In this document: positions 28,439 to 37,447 of the stretch, in pieces
How positions within the stretch are numbered: position 1 is the stretch's first letter
Layout of the letters: the number at the start of each line of letters is the position of its first letter
Source: an uncultured Bacteroidales bacterium
GTDB lineage: Bacteria > Bacteroidota > Bacteroidia > Bacteroidales > P3
Length of the DNA stretch: 64,000 nucleotides
Assembly (NCBI GenBank): GCA_905234695.1
Contig: CAJOHZ010000021.1
Coordinates: forward strand, 1 to 64,000
Reading direction: 5' to 3'
Translations under genes and position numbers: made by a program
The notes under the pieces: generated by a model
What the model saw: only the letters and a program-made list of their open reading frames with translations
Database searches by the model: none
Told to the model about the DNA's origin: nothing

Positions 28439-29275
28439 TCAGTCTTGTTTTGACATCCACAGCAGGAAGTCCAATAACGACTCGTCCGTCTGTTTCAGAT
28501 ATTTTGGATTCAGGTCTTTACGTCTTGCGTCAAGATTCACTTTCCCGTATGTGTCCATCCGCTGACGGATGGTGGAGGAGCGTTTCTTGAAATAGGGGCT
28601 CTGGTGGGCGGGGTTTCGTTTCAGCGGCGACGGAAGTGTTGCCGCCAACTGGGCAGCCTCAGCCTTGGTAAGTTTCGATGCTGGATGGTGGAAATAATGC
28701 TGGCTGGCGGCCTCACAGCCATAGATGCCATCGCCGAACTCCACAATGTTCAGATAGCATTCCATGATGCGTTTCTTGCCCCATATCAGCTCTATAAGGG
28801 TGGTGTAATAAGCCTCGGCGGCTTTGCGCCACATCGTACGATTATGCGGGAGAAAACAGTTCTTGGACGTCTGCATACTGATGGTGCTTCCCCCACGCAC
28901 CCGGCGGCCTCGTTTGTTGTCGCGATACGACTGCTTCAACTGCTTGACATCGAAGCCTCGATGATACATAAACAGGCCGTCTTCCGCCACTACCACCGCG
29001 TTGACCAGATGGGGCGACACCTCGTCAATCGACACATAGTCGCGCTCGAAACGCACGCTACGCTCCGAATCGGACACCTGCTGGAAGAACCGCTGCACCA
29101 TCAACGGGGTGAGCGGCGGATTGAACACCCCACAGAACAGCACTTGCACCACGGTGAACAGCCATACCGAAAGCACACTCACCCACAGCACTCGCCACAC
29201 CTTGCCCGGAAACGTGAGCTGCTGCCAGGAACGGCGCCCTTTTTTACCTTTCTTCCTCGGCTTTTTCTTCTTCAT
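28439..29275 (-). CDS. mtgA: Monofunctional peptidoglycan glycosyltransferase
   Basis: 278 residues, GT51 family. A very basic cytoplasmic N-terminus (KKKKPRKKGKKGRR) precedes one transmembrane helix (about 27-52) and the periplasmic transglycosylase domain. The catalytic Glu lies in VVVAEDGLFMYHRGFD (near residue 96); other signatures are GGSTISMQTSKN, KKRIMECYLNIVEFGDGIYG and AAQLAATLPSP. It polymerises lipid II into glycan strands. A promoter lies about 65 bp upstream. No transpeptidase domain is present. Confidence 0.93.
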   Translation of the reverse strand: MKKKKPRKKGKKGRRSWQQLTFPGKVWRVLWVSVLSVWLFTVVQVLFCGVFNPPLTPLMVQRFFQQVSDSERSVRFERDYVSIDEVSPHLVNAVVVAEDGLFMYHRGFDVKQLKQSYRDNKRGRRVRGGSTISMQTSKNCFLPHNRTMWRKAAEAYYTTLIELIWGKKRIMECYLNIVEFGDGIYGCEAASQHYFHHPASKLTKAEAAQLAATLPSPLKRNPAHQSPYFKKRSSTIRQRMDTYGKVNLDARRKDLNPKYLKQTDESLLDFLLWMSKQD

Positions 29276-29340
29276 GTAAACACCTTATTCTCATGTTATA
29301 CACTATCTTCAGACGGGGTTGCCCACCTCGTCTGGCGGTG

Positions 29341-29348
29341 CAAAGATA
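29341..29348 (-). promoter_or_regulatory. -7 promoter element for mtgA-xerD
   Basis: Reads TATCTTTG then CA on the minus strand, 65 bp before the mtgA start codon. Confidence 0.6.
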
Positions 29349-29416
29349 CAACTTTTTTTGTTATCCGACAGCAGAGCAGCCGTTTTTAGAAGAAAGAAAA
29401 AAAGCCCCTTTTATTA

Positions 29417-29579
29417 GAAACTGTTTAAGATTAATCCAATGTTTTTCTTAACACATCAAAACGGCATCTTTCCCTCCTTTTCTCGGTCACAATGGACCCC
29501 CATTGCTCCCTCAAAAAAGAAGAAAAATCTGCTCGCCTTGCTGCATAACAAAATCCATCAATTAAATTTAAACAGTTTC
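29417..29579 (-). mobile_element. MITE-like element, copy 1 (reverse orientation)
   Basis: 163 bp bounded by inverted termini GAAACTGTTTAA...TTAAACAGTTTC and flanked on both sides by TTA (29414-29416 and 29580-29582), a 3-bp target duplication. Its interior matches the reverse complement of the copies at 49651 and 51281, including a near-palindromic CAATGGACCCCCATTG core. No open reading frame of significance, so it would depend on a transposase encoded elsewhere. Confidence 0.8.
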
Positions 29580-29601
29580 TTAGAAATTAAAAAAAATTAC
29601 G

Positions 29602-29609
29602 TATCTTTG
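29602..29609 (+). promoter_or_regulatory. -7 promoter element for gapA
   Basis: TATCTTTG followed by CATG, 69 bp before the gapA ATG and only 20 bp past the right end of the MITE-like element, so the -33 region overlaps the element's terminus. Confidence 0.65.
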
Positions 29610-29629
29610 CATGTCGTCCCCCATTTTGA

Positions 29630-30685
<1,056 letters not shown>

Positions 30686-30714
30686 ATGGTTCTGTTTATA
30701 ATAATTATATTACG

Positions 30715-30749
30715 GAGAGGGTGTCTCAAAAGGCACCCTCTCTCTTTTT
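30715..30749 (+). terminator. Intrinsic terminator of gapA
   Basis: A 9-bp stem (GAGAGGGTG with CACCCTCTC) followed by TCTTTTTC, 30 bp after the gapA stop. Confidence 0.8.
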
Positions 30750-30797
30750 CTCAAGAATGTTTTTTCATGCTTTTGTGCTTTATCGAGAAATTATGTG

Positions 30798-30805
30798 TAT
30801 CTTTG
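30798..30805 (+). promoter_or_regulatory. -7 promoter element for the toxin-antitoxin pair
   Basis: TATCTTTG, 22 bp before the antitoxin ATG; a TTTG at 30772-30775 may be the -33 element with slightly long spacing (22 bp). Confidence 0.6.
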
Positions 30806-30827
30806 TAACTTGATAAAGCATCCGATT

Positions 30828-31103
30828 ATGTGTACAGTAACCATCAATATTGATGAAAGCCAGATACGTAAGGCCAACCCATCGTTAACCAGCAAGGATG
30901 ATATCACCCGTTGGGTCCAACATTTGCTGGATACTTGTATCGCCGACTTGTCCGCCGACAGAAGGGAGAAATTGGAGCCATACACAATTGAGGAACTTCA
31001 CGCAAGAATCGACAAGGCGGAGCATGATGCTCTCGAAGGCCGGTACAGACCCCACGAAGAAGTGTTTGCCAAATACCATCAAACGATACTTGAGACGGTA
31101 TGA
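30828..31103 (+). CDS. Probable antitoxin of a type II toxin-antitoxin pair
   Basis: 91 residues from the ATG at 30828 (MCTVTINIDESQIRKANPSL), downstream of a promoter. The N-terminal strand followed by helices resembles small DNA-binding antitoxins, and the C-terminal half (EELHARIDKAEHDALEGRYRPHEEVFAKYH) looks like the toxin-wrapping arm. It overlaps the toxin gene by 4 bp (ATGA), the usual antitoxin-first order. Type II antitoxins normally repress their own promoter. The family assignment rests mainly on the neighbour. Confidence 0.75.
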   Translation: MCTVTINIDESQIRKANPSLTSKDDITRWVQHLLDTCIADLSADRREKLEPYTIEELHARIDKAEHDALEGRYRPHEEVFAKYHQTILETV

Positions 31104-31411
31104 AGGTAATATGGTTAGAACAAGCCGACAGAGCCTTGCACCTAACAGCTGATTACATCGCCGTTGAATATGGACAGCAGTCGATGAAAAAATTTATGTG
31201 TAAGATTGACGAAGTGGGAATCCTGTTGAAGGACAATCCATACCTAGGACCCGAAGAGCCCCTGCTGACTGGACGAACTTCCGTCTACCGCAGCGTGGTG
31301 GTCGCCAAGGTAAATAAGATAGTCTATCGCATCGTGAACGACACTATTGAGATTGCCGATTTCTGGGATGTGCGCCGCGAACCTCAGTCGTTGGCCGGGC
31401 AAGTGAGGTAG
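31100..31411 (+). CDS. RelE/ParE-family toxin
   Basis: 103 residues with the ParE/RelE fold pattern: MKVIWLEQADRALHLTADYIAVEYG (strand then helix), a middle PYLGPEEPLLTGRTSVYRSVVVAKVNKIVYRIVNDTIEIADFWDVRREP with the typical strand-Arg-strand-Tyr-Arg series ending in DxRR.P. RelE types cleave ribosome-bound mRNA and ParE types poison gyrase; sequence by eye does not separate them. Its 3' end overlaps the region carrying the queC promoter. Confidence 0.82.
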   Translation: MKVIWLEQADRALHLTADYIAVEYGQQSMKKFMCKIDEVGILLKDNPYLGPEEPLLTGRTSVYRSVVVAKVNKIVYRIVNDTIEIADFWDVRREPQSLAGQVR

Positions 31412-31450
31412 TGAAAAACGACTTTTTTCTTGCAATCCAGGAAAAAGTTG

Positions 31451-31458
31451 TATTTTTG
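31451..31458 (+). promoter_or_regulatory. -7 promoter element for the queCDEF operon
   Basis: TATTTTTG followed by CA, 40 bp after the toxin stop and 58 bp before queC; a TTCTTG ending at 31432 is at plausible -33 distance. I see no recognisable preQ1 riboswitch in the 58-nt leader. Confidence 0.6.
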
Positions 31459-31515
31459 CAAATTGAAAACACACACAGGGGTCTCTTGATAACCCCCTTT
31501 AACAAAACAAGAACA

Positions 31516-32187
31516 ATGGCAGAAAACACAGCACTGACAAGGGATTCGGTGATTATCTATTCTGGTGGGCTCGACTCCACTACCCTTCTCTATGAAGAGC
31601 AAAAACGGATTGCCTTGGCTGTCACTTTTGACTATGGCAGCAACCATGCCGCACATGAGATTGCCTGTGCTCAATTGCACTGCGAACGACTGGGCATCGA
31701 GCATCTGGTCATCGACCTGTCCTTCATGAAACATTATTTCAACTCATCGCTCCTCAGCGGCGCCGAGGCCGTTCCCGACGGCCACTATGACGACGAGAAC
31801 ATGAAGAGCACCGTGGTGCCGTTCCGCAACGGCATCATGCTGTCGGTGGCCTGCGGATTCGCCGAAAGCCGAGGCCTCAAGCGCGTGCTGATAGCCAACC
31901 ACAGCGGCGACCACGCCATCTATCCCGACTGCCGCCCCGCGTTTGTCGCCGCCATGAACAACGCCATGCGCGAGGGCACCTATGCCGACGTCACCCTCGC
32001 CGCCCCCTACACCAACCTCTCCAAAGCCGAAATTGTACGCCGCGGCACACAGATGGGCATAGACTATGGCCAGACCTATTCGTGCTACAAAGGCGGCCAA
32101 TACCACTGCGGCACCTGCGGCACCTGCTCCGAACGCAAGGAAGCCTTCCTCGAGGCCGGCCTGCCAGACCCGACAACGTATGTGTGA
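31516..32187 (+). CDS. queC: 7-cyano-7-deazaguanine synthase
   Basis: 223 residues. QueC converts 7-carboxy-7-deazaguanine to preQ0 using ATP and ammonia. The N-type ATP pyrophosphatase loop IIYSGGLDSTTLL is at residues 12-24, and the C-terminal Zn site is CYKGGQYHCGTCGTCSERKEAF (four Cys). The ATG at 31516 follows the promoter; an earlier in-frame start overlaps the toxin stop and lies upstream of the -7 element. First gene of a complete preQ1 set. Confidence 0.96.
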   Translation: MAENTALTRDSVIIYSGGLDSTTLLYEEQKRIALAVTFDYGSNHAAHEIACAQLHCERLGIEHLVIDLSFMKHYFNSSLLSGAEAVPDGHYDDENMKSTVVPFRNGIMLSVACGFAESRGLKRVLIANHSGDHAIYPDCRPAFVAAMNNAMREGTYADVTLAAPYTNLSKAEIVRRGTQMGIDYGQTYSCYKGGQYHCGTCGTCSERKEAFLEAGLPDPTTYV

Positions 32188-32234
32188 TTACCCCCATTAT
32201 CAGCGGAAATCCATGTAAAAACAACAAACGAGAA

Positions 32235-32570
32235 ATGTACTACGTAACCAAACATATAGAAGTCTCCGGCGCCCACCGCCTCGATCTCGATTACCCCAGC
32301 AAATGCACCCAACTGCACGGCCACAACTGGCAGATTACCATCCACTGCAAGGCCCGCGAACTTGACCACAACGGCATGGTCATCGACTTTTCCAGGATTA
32401 AGAGCCAGATTGTGGATAAACTCGACCATCAGGTCATCAACGACGTCATCGGCTGCAACCCCACTGCAGAAAACATCGCCCGCTGGTGCCAGCAGCAGGT
32501 GCCTTGCTGCTACCGTGTCGACGTGCAGGAGACCGCAGGCAACACCGCCACATACGAAATCGACGAATAA
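32235..32570 (+). CDS. queD: 6-carboxy-5,6,7,8-tetrahydropterin synthase
   Basis: 111 residues. QueD turns dihydroneopterin triphosphate into 6-carboxytetrahydropterin. Visible: first Zn His in SGAHRLDL, catalytic Cys in PSKCTQLHGHNW with the HGH Zn ligands, LDHQVIND and the substrate-binding PTAENIARW. Start at 32235 (MYYVTKHIEVSGAHR) matches the family; the earlier in-frame ATG at 32082 lies inside queC. The stop TAA shares its last base with the queE ATG. Confidence 0.95.
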   Translation: MYYVTKHIEVSGAHRLDLDYPSKCTQLHGHNWQITIHCKARELDHNGMVIDFSRIKSQIVDKLDHQVINDVIGCNPTAENIARWCQQQVPCCYRVDVQETAGNTATYEIDE

Positions 32571-33151
32571 TGCGCATCAACGAGATATTCTACTCTCTCC
32601 AAGGCGAAGGCTACCACAGCGGTAGCCCCGCCGTTTTCATCCGTTTCAGCGGCTGCAACCTGCAATGTCCCTTTTGCGACACACAGCACGAGGCCGGCAT
32701 CGAGATGGATGAAACGGAGATAGTGGAGTCCGTAAAGCAATACCCTGCACCCCTCGTGGTCGTCACTGGCGGCGAGCCCTCGCTGCAGCTTACCGCCACG
32801 CTTGTCGACGCCCTACATGCCGCAGGACGCACCGTGGCCGTGGAAACCAACGGCACACGCCCTTTGCCCCACAACGTCGACTGGGTGACACTCTCGCCCA
32901 AAGACCTCTTCCTCGGTACCGAGGCAAAGCCTGTCCTTGACCACGCCGATGAACTGAAGGTGCTGTACGACGGCCACCACGAGCCGCATTCCTACAACCA
33001 CATCACCGTGAAGCAGCGTTTCCTGCAACCCTGCGACACCGGCGACACCGCCCGCAACACACAAATCACTGCCGCCACGGTGGAATACATCAAACGCCAC
33101 CCCGAATGGCGTCTTTCCTTACAGATTCACAAAACAATACACATACGATGA
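32570..33151 (+). CDS. queE: 7-carboxy-7-deazaguanine synthase (radical SAM)
   Basis: 193 residues. QueE is a radical S-adenosylmethionine enzyme converting carboxytetrahydropterin to 7-carboxy-7-deazaguanine. It starts [18 protein letters not shown]; the [4Fe-4S] motif is [12 protein letters not shown] (CxxxCxxC, near residues 28-35), followed by [11 protein letters not shown]. The ATG overlaps the queD stop by one base (TAATG) and the queF ATG overlaps its stop by 4 bp, so the operon is tightly coupled. Confidence 0.95.
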   Translation: MRINEIFYSLQGEGYHSGSPAVFIRFSGCNLQCPFCDTQHEAGIEMDETEIVESVKQYPAPLVVVTGGEPSLQLTATLVDALHAAGRTVAVETNGTRPLPHNVDWVTLSPKDLFLGTEAKPVLDHADELKVLYDGHHEPHSYNHITVKQRFLQPCDTGDTARNTQITAATVEYIKRHPEWRLSLQIHKTIHIR

Positions 33152-33606
33152 ACAGAGAGAACGAACACCTGCAAGCCCTCGGCCATCCTACCGGATACCG
33201 CACCGACTACGACCCCACGGTGCTGGAGACTTTCGAAAACCAGCATCCCGACCACGACTACTGGGTGCAATTCAACTGCCCCGAGTTCACCTCCCTCTGC
33301 CCTATTACCGGCCAACCCGACTTCGCGGAAATCCGCATCCTCTATATCCCCGACCAGCGGATGGTGGAGAGCAAGAGTCTGAAACTCTACCTCTTCTCTT
33401 TCCGCAACCATGGCGATTTCCACGAGGACTGCGTGAACATCATCATGAAAGACCTGATTCGTCTCATGGACCCGCGCTATATAGAGGTCACGGGCCTTTT
33501 CGTGCCCCGCGGAGGCATCAGCATCCACCCCTATGCCAACTATGGCCGTCCCGGCACGAAGTATGAGGAAATGGCCGAGTACCGTCTCAAGAACTACAAA
33601 CTGTAA
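33148..33606 (+). CDS. queF: NADPH-dependent 7-cyano-7-deazaguanine reductase (preQ1 synthase)
   Basis: 152 residues, the short single-domain QueF type. It reduces the nitrile of preQ0 to the aminomethyl of preQ1. The nucleophilic Cys lies in [16 protein letters not shown] (near residue 50); [21 protein letters not shown] carries the QueF-specific NADPH-binding segment (E-SKS-K), and the end [12 protein letters not shown] is conserved. The start at 33148 gives the ATGA overlap with queE. Completes GTP-derived preQ1 synthesis together with a FolE elsewhere. Confidence 0.95.
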   Translation: MNRENEHLQALGHPTGYRTDYDPTVLETFENQHPDHDYWVQFNCPEFTSLCPITGQPDFAEIRILYIPDQRMVESKSLKLYLFSFRNHGDFHEDCVNIIMKDLIRLMDPRYIEVTGLFVPRGGISIHPYANYGRPGTKYEEMAEYRLKNYKL

Positions 33607-33659
33607 TCCATCGCCCCTGCCCTGCAGAGGCCTATATATAACCACCAACAAACAAGCAA

Positions 33660-34409
33660 ATGAAAATTCTAGAGAACAAAGTAGCCATCGTCACCGGCGC
33701 CACCCGCGGCATCGGAAAAGCTATCGCCATACGTTTCGCCCAGGAGGGCTGTGACATTGCCTTCTGCGGCCGCAGCCGCAACGAGAAGATGATTGCCGTG
33801 GAGCAGGAACTCCTCGCCCTCGGGGTCAAAGCCAAAGGCTATGTTGTCGACGTAGCCGATTTCACCGCCGCGGCGGCATTCGTGGCCGAAGCGATGAACG
33901 ACTTCGGCCATCTGGACATCCTGGTCAACAACGCCGGTATCACCGCCGACGCAGCCCTCAAACGCATGACCGAGGAGCAGTGGGACAACGTCATCCAGGT
34001 GAACCTCAAATCGGTGTTCTGCATGACCAAGGCCGTGCAACCCATCCTATGGCGGCAAGGCAGCGGCAGCATCGTGAACATCAGTTCCGTCGTAGGCATC
34101 GCCGGCAACTACAACCAAGCCAACTATGCCGCCTCCAAGGCCGGCATCATCGGCTTCACCAAAGCCGCCGCCAAAGAGTTCGGCGCCCGCAACATCCGCG
34201 TCAACGTGGTGGCTCCGGGATTCATTGTCACCGAGATGACCGGCGAGATACCCGAACAACTGAAGGAAATCTGGCAGTCGCGCATTCCGTTGCACCGCTC
34301 GGGCACCCCGCAGGAGGTGGCCAACGCCTGCCTTTTCTTCGCCTCTGATATGAGCACCTACAGCACCGGCGCCGTACTCCCCGTGTGCGGAGGCATGGAA
34401 GACGCCTAA
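33660..34409 (+). CDS. fabG: SDR-family reductase, probable 3-oxoacyl-ACP reductase
   Basis: 249 residues. Short-chain dehydrogenase motifs: cofactor loop TGATRGIGKA (residues 12-21), NNAG (near 89), catalytic Ser in NISSVVG and YAASKAG (Tyr-Lys), and PGFIVTEMT. Length and details such as LVNNAGITADAALKRMTEEQWDNVI fit FabG of fatty-acid synthesis, which reduces 3-oxoacyl-ACP with NADPH, though other SDRs are similar. It lies 53 bp after queF and 12 bp before the binding-protein gene. Confidence 0.85.
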   Translation: MKILENKVAIVTGATRGIGKAIAIRFAQEGCDIAFCGRSRNEKMIAVEQELLALGVKAKGYVVDVADFTAAAAFVAEAMNDFGHLDILVNNAGITADAALKRMTEEQWDNVIQVNLKSVFCMTKAVQPILWRQGSGSIVNISSVVGIAGNYNQANYAASKAGIIGFTKAAAKEFGARNIRVNVVAPGFIVTEMTGEIPEQLKEIWQSRIPLHRSGTPQEVANACLFFASDMSTYSTGAVLPVCGGMEDA

Positions 34410-34421
34410 ACACCCTTGCGC

Positions 34422-35303
34422 ATGAAACGACATCTCTGGACATGGGCGGTGCTGATATGGGCTTTCGCCGCCTGCAGCCATCCCGCCGACACGCCCTCTT
34501 CCGCCACCCACTACACCTACACCGACGACTATGGGCGCACCGTGGAGGTACCCTCCGCGCCACAACGCATCGTCTCCACCTCGCCAGCAGTCACCGACAT
34601 CATCTTCGCCCTCGGGGGCGAAAGCCTGCTTGTGGGGCGCACCGATTTCTGCACCCACCCCGCCGAAGCGCTCCGCATCGAGAGCATCGGCGGCATCAGC
34701 AACCTCAATGTCGAGAAAATCCTCTCACTCGAGCCCGACCTCGTCATCAGCGGCTCGATGATACCGAAGAAAAGCACTGCCCAGATGGAGAAGATGGGCG
34801 TACCCACGGTGCATGTCATCGAGAAACACCGCTTCGACGACCTCTACCAGAACATCAGCCTCATCGGCGGCCTCATCGGCCGTACCGCCCAAGCCGACAG
34901 CCTCAACCGCACGCTACAGCAGCAGATGGAGGGACTTGTGGCGGAGGAAATCTCCCCTGTCCCGACCGTCTATTACGTGGTAGGATTCGGAGCCGCAGGC
35001 AACTTCACCGCCGGCGGCGACTCGTTCATCAACGATATCATCCGCATGGCCGGCGGCCGCAACGTGGCCGAAGACATCAAAGGATGGAGCTACAGCCTTG
35101 AGGCCCTGCTCAACGCCGACCCGGACTTTATCGTTATCCGCAAGGAGGACAAAGAGGCTTTCTGCCGCACCCAGCCCTATAACAAACTGACGGCAGTCAA
35201 AGAGGGACGTGTCATCCCTATCGAAAGTGGATTGATTGACCTACAGGTTCCCCGCAATATCGAGGCGGTACAGCTACTGCACTCAGCCTTCAGCCGTCGC
35301 TAG
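34422..35303 (+). CDS. BtuF-like ABC transporter substrate-binding lipoprotein
   Basis: 293 residues from the ATG at 34422 (a TTG two codons earlier is possible). Lipoprotein signal MKRHLWTWAVLIWAFAACSH with the Cys in FAAC. The mature part is a helical-backbone binding protein: RIVSTSPAVTDIIFALGGESLLVGRTDFC, LSLEPDLVISG, FTAGGDSFINDIIRMAGGRNVAED, DPDFIVI. These bind vitamin B12, haem or siderophores for import; no permease or ATPase gene is adjacent, so the ligand is unknown. Its 3' end overlaps the convergent peptidase gene by 4 bp. Confidence 0.85.
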   Translation: MKRHLWTWAVLIWAFAACSHPADTPSSATHYTYTDDYGRTVEVPSAPQRIVSTSPAVTDIIFALGGESLLVGRTDFCTHPAEALRIESIGGISNLNVEKILSLEPDLVISGSMIPKKSTAQMEKMGVPTVHVIEKHRFDDLYQNISLIGGLIGRTAQADSLNRTLQQQMEGLVAEEISPVPTVYYVVGFGAAGNFTAGGDSFINDIIRMAGGRNVAEDIKGWSYSLEALLNADPDFIVIRKEDKEAFCRTQPYNKLTAVKEGRVIPIESGLIDLQVPRNIEAVQLLHSAFSRR

Positions 35304-36613
35304 CGGCCCGTGCGCAAAAACTGCAACGCCCGTTCCATCTGGGTATCCACACCGTTGCGAAGTTTCACCTCGTCATACGGCACCTCGATGTCGGGTTCTA
35401 TGCCGTGCCCTTCCAGACTGACATGGTCCTTGTCGACAAACTGGAAAGTACTCGTGTACACATAGAAAGCAAATGTCTTGGTAGCATAGGTGGCCCCATA
35501 CTGCCAATAGTCGTAATCGCCGAAACAGCCGTTGTAAAAGACATCGTGCATGCTGTCGGAATTGGGCCATAACGCCCCCATGCCGCCCCAAGTGCGTTCG
35601 CCAATCACCGTGCCGTTGGGCAAGTTCTTCACCACCAGCGTAGCCAGTTCGGCACAACTCACCGAATTCATATCCGCCAACAGCACTATGGGTTTCTGTT
35701 TGCTCAGATGCTTATCCGGCATCTTGACGTAATACTGCGTCCAAGCACTCAAATCAAGCCGTCCCAGCCCCTCTTTCACCCGTGTGTAGCCCACATGGGT
35801 GTTTCCCTGGGTCAGCGAGCCGATGATGGGCATAAGGTCGCTCACATCGCCACCCCCGTTGCCACGCACGTCGATAATCAGGCTTTCCACCTCGTCGCGG
35901 TTGGCCCAGCCTCGCGTGCCGCTGACGCCCTCATAGTAACGCTCGCCATAGAAACTGACAACGGGCATCTGCGCCGACACCTGGTCGGAAGGCTGCATAT
36001 ATCCCAGACAGGAGACCATCTCGTTGAAATAGAAATTCGTGAAACGGAAGTACGCGATATACTTGCCCACTTCCTTCCCGGGCAACAAACAGAAGTAGGA
36101 ACCGGGAATATTGGAATTGTTGATGCTCGCGGGCTCGAAGCCATAGTAGTTCTCTATACCGGGTTGCAGCTTCAAGGCCTTCAGCTGCTTGCTGCGGTCG
36201 GTCCAATGGTAGCCCTGACGCGCGTAGACCTCGCTACTGCCCGGACTCACCCACGCCTCGATACGGTCTTTTGAGGAATAGAAACGTCCGGTGAGGTGAT
36301 GGTCCAAAATACCTGAGAACAGGCCATCCCAGGCGGCCTGGTACTCCGACTGTGTCACCGGTTTGGACGACGGACGGCTGTCGAACGCCGCAAAAACATC
36401 GTGGTACTTGTCGTAACGGGCATCCCAGTCCACCGTGTCCTCGCTCCAGAACATATACGACTGGTTCATCCCCTGCCACACCGCATCGAACTGGGCAAGG
36501 TAGGTCTGGCTCTTCATGCCGTTGGGATTGCTGAAATCCTCCGATTCCTTTCTGCAGCCAACCATGCACAGCAGCGGCAGCAGCGCAAGCACTAATGTAA
36601 CTCTCTTTCTCAT
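35300..36613 (-). CDS. S41-family (C-terminal processing type) peptidase, lipoprotein
   Basis: 437 residues. Signal MRKRVTLVLALLPLLCMVGC ends in a lipobox Cys followed by RKESED. The catalytic domain contains LIIDVRGNGGGDVSDLMPI and the Ser region MNSVSCAELATLVV (near residue 312), then VIGERTWGGMGALW, typical of S41 serine peptidases of Bacteroidota envelopes. The nucleophile is probably the Ser preceding Cys-Ala-Glu. Substrate unknown; the enzyme would act in the periplasm or on the surface. It lies 21 bp after the beta-barrel gene and is likely in its operon. Confidence 0.85.
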   Translation of the reverse strand: MRKRVTLVLALLPLLCMVGCRKESEDFSNPNGMKSQTYLAQFDAVWQGMNQSYMFWSEDTVDWDARYDKYHDVFAAFDSRPSSKPVTQSEYQAAWDGLFSGILDHHLTGRFYSSKDRIEAWVSPGSSEVYARQGYHWTDRSKQLKALKLQPGIENYYGFEPASINNSNIPGSYFCLLPGKEVGKYIAYFRFTNFYFNEMVSCLGYMQPSDQVSAQMPVVSFYGERYYEGVSGTRGWANRDEVESLIIDVRGNGGGDVSDLMPIIGSLTQGNTHVGYTRVKEGLGRLDLSAWTQYYVKMPDKHLSKQKPIVLLADMNSVSCAELATLVVKNLPNGTVIGERTWGGMGALWPNSDSMHDVFYNGCFGDYDYWQYGATYATKTFAFYVYTSTFQFVDKDHVSLEGHGIEPDIEVPYDEVKLRNGVDTQMERALQFLRTGR

Positions 36614-36634
36614 AGCAAATAGTTAAAGGACAAC

Positions 36635-37387
36635 CTACAGCCAGTACGTTAAACCGGCCTGCATCACCATCGTCGTGTTGTAGCGGGGGTTCAACCCTCG
36701 CTGATACTCTTTCTGTATGTCGTATACACCGTAATACCAACGCACGTCGGCACCCAGTTCCAGTTGGCGGAAGAGCATCGCGCTGACTCCTGCCCCCCAC
36801 ACAAAACCGGCGTCTTCGCGGTTGTCGCGCCGCTCGTCGAACACCACATCCTCGTCGAATGCGTTGACCTCCTCATCGCCATAGACACGCGAGGAGAGCG
36901 ACAGCGACTCGCCCGAGCGGTGGCTCGTCAGCCAGTAGCCGCCATACACGCCCCCGAACAGGCTCACCCGCACAGTTTTCCCCATGTGCAAGGCCAGCGT
37001 CAGCGGCACATTCACATATCTGTTCTCGGTCAGCGTATACGTGTAATAACGAACTGATTGCAATTGTTTTACATGATCCATACGGTAGTTCTTCTGCAAC
37101 AGCACCGCCTCGATACGCACCGAAACCCAGCGCACCGGACGGTACGTAATCTGCCCGCCGATACTGTAGCCCTCCTCATACTTGGTATACTCCATGTCCG
37201 ACATATACGACATGTCCACCACATGGTAGTTGCGGTCCTGGCCTGCCGTCAGCCCGAAGCCGAAATGGCGGAGCCGGCCGGACTGCTCCGTATGGGTGGT
37301 GCTGTCCGGTGCATCGGCCATGGGCTCACTCGCCCACCCTGCGCCGAAAACAGAGAGCAGCGCCACAATAACAATCAGTTTCTTCAT
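36635..37387 (-). CDS. Outer-membrane beta-barrel protein (PorT-like)
   Basis: 250 residues with a signal peptide (MKKLIVIVALLSVFGAGWAS). The mature chain is made of alternating hydrophobic strands with aromatic girdles (FGFGLTAGQD, VSVRIEAVLLQKNY, VNVPLTLALHM, VRVSLFGGVYGGYW) and ends in a strand closing with LTYWL, a usual OMP C-terminus. No ligand or activity can be read. Encoded directly upstream of the S41 peptidase, suggesting a joint envelope role. Confidence 0.75.
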   Translation of the reverse strand: MKKLIVIVALLSVFGAGWASEPMADAPDSTTHTEQSGRLRHFGFGLTAGQDRNYHVVDMSYMSDMEYTKYEEGYSIGGQITYRPVRWVSVRIEAVLLQKNYRMDHVKQLQSVRYYTYTLTENRYVNVPLTLALHMGKTVRVSLFGGVYGGYWLTSHRSGESLSLSSRVYGDEEVNAFDEDVVFDERRDNREDAGFVWGAGVSAMLFRQLELGADVRWYYGVYDIQKEYQRGLNPRYNTTMVMQAGLTYWL

Positions 37388-37406
37388 TGATATAAAAGTA
37401 AAAAGA

Positions 37407-37437
37407 CAGGGCGTCGGAATGGTTCCGACGCCCTGTA
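37407..37437 (-). terminator. Intrinsic terminator after P5C dehydrogenase
   Basis: A perfect 14-bp GC-rich stem (ACAGGGCGTCGGAA with TTCCGACGCCCTGT) and a 3-nt loop, followed on the minus strand by TTTTTAC, 11 bp after the pruA stop. Confidence 0.88.
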
Positions 37438-37447
37438 CGCATGTTGA

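Noticed and set aside
31459-31515. preQ1 riboswitch in the queC leader
   Set aside because: The 57-nt leader shows no recognisable preQ1-I aptamer stem with an A-rich tail; a CAGGGGTCTC...AACCCCC stem is possible but insufficient.
35236-35421. Small plus-strand frame at the convergent btuF-like/S41 junction
   Set aside because: Lies across both gene ends in another frame with no start signal; the 4-bp convergent overlap of the two real genes explains the region.
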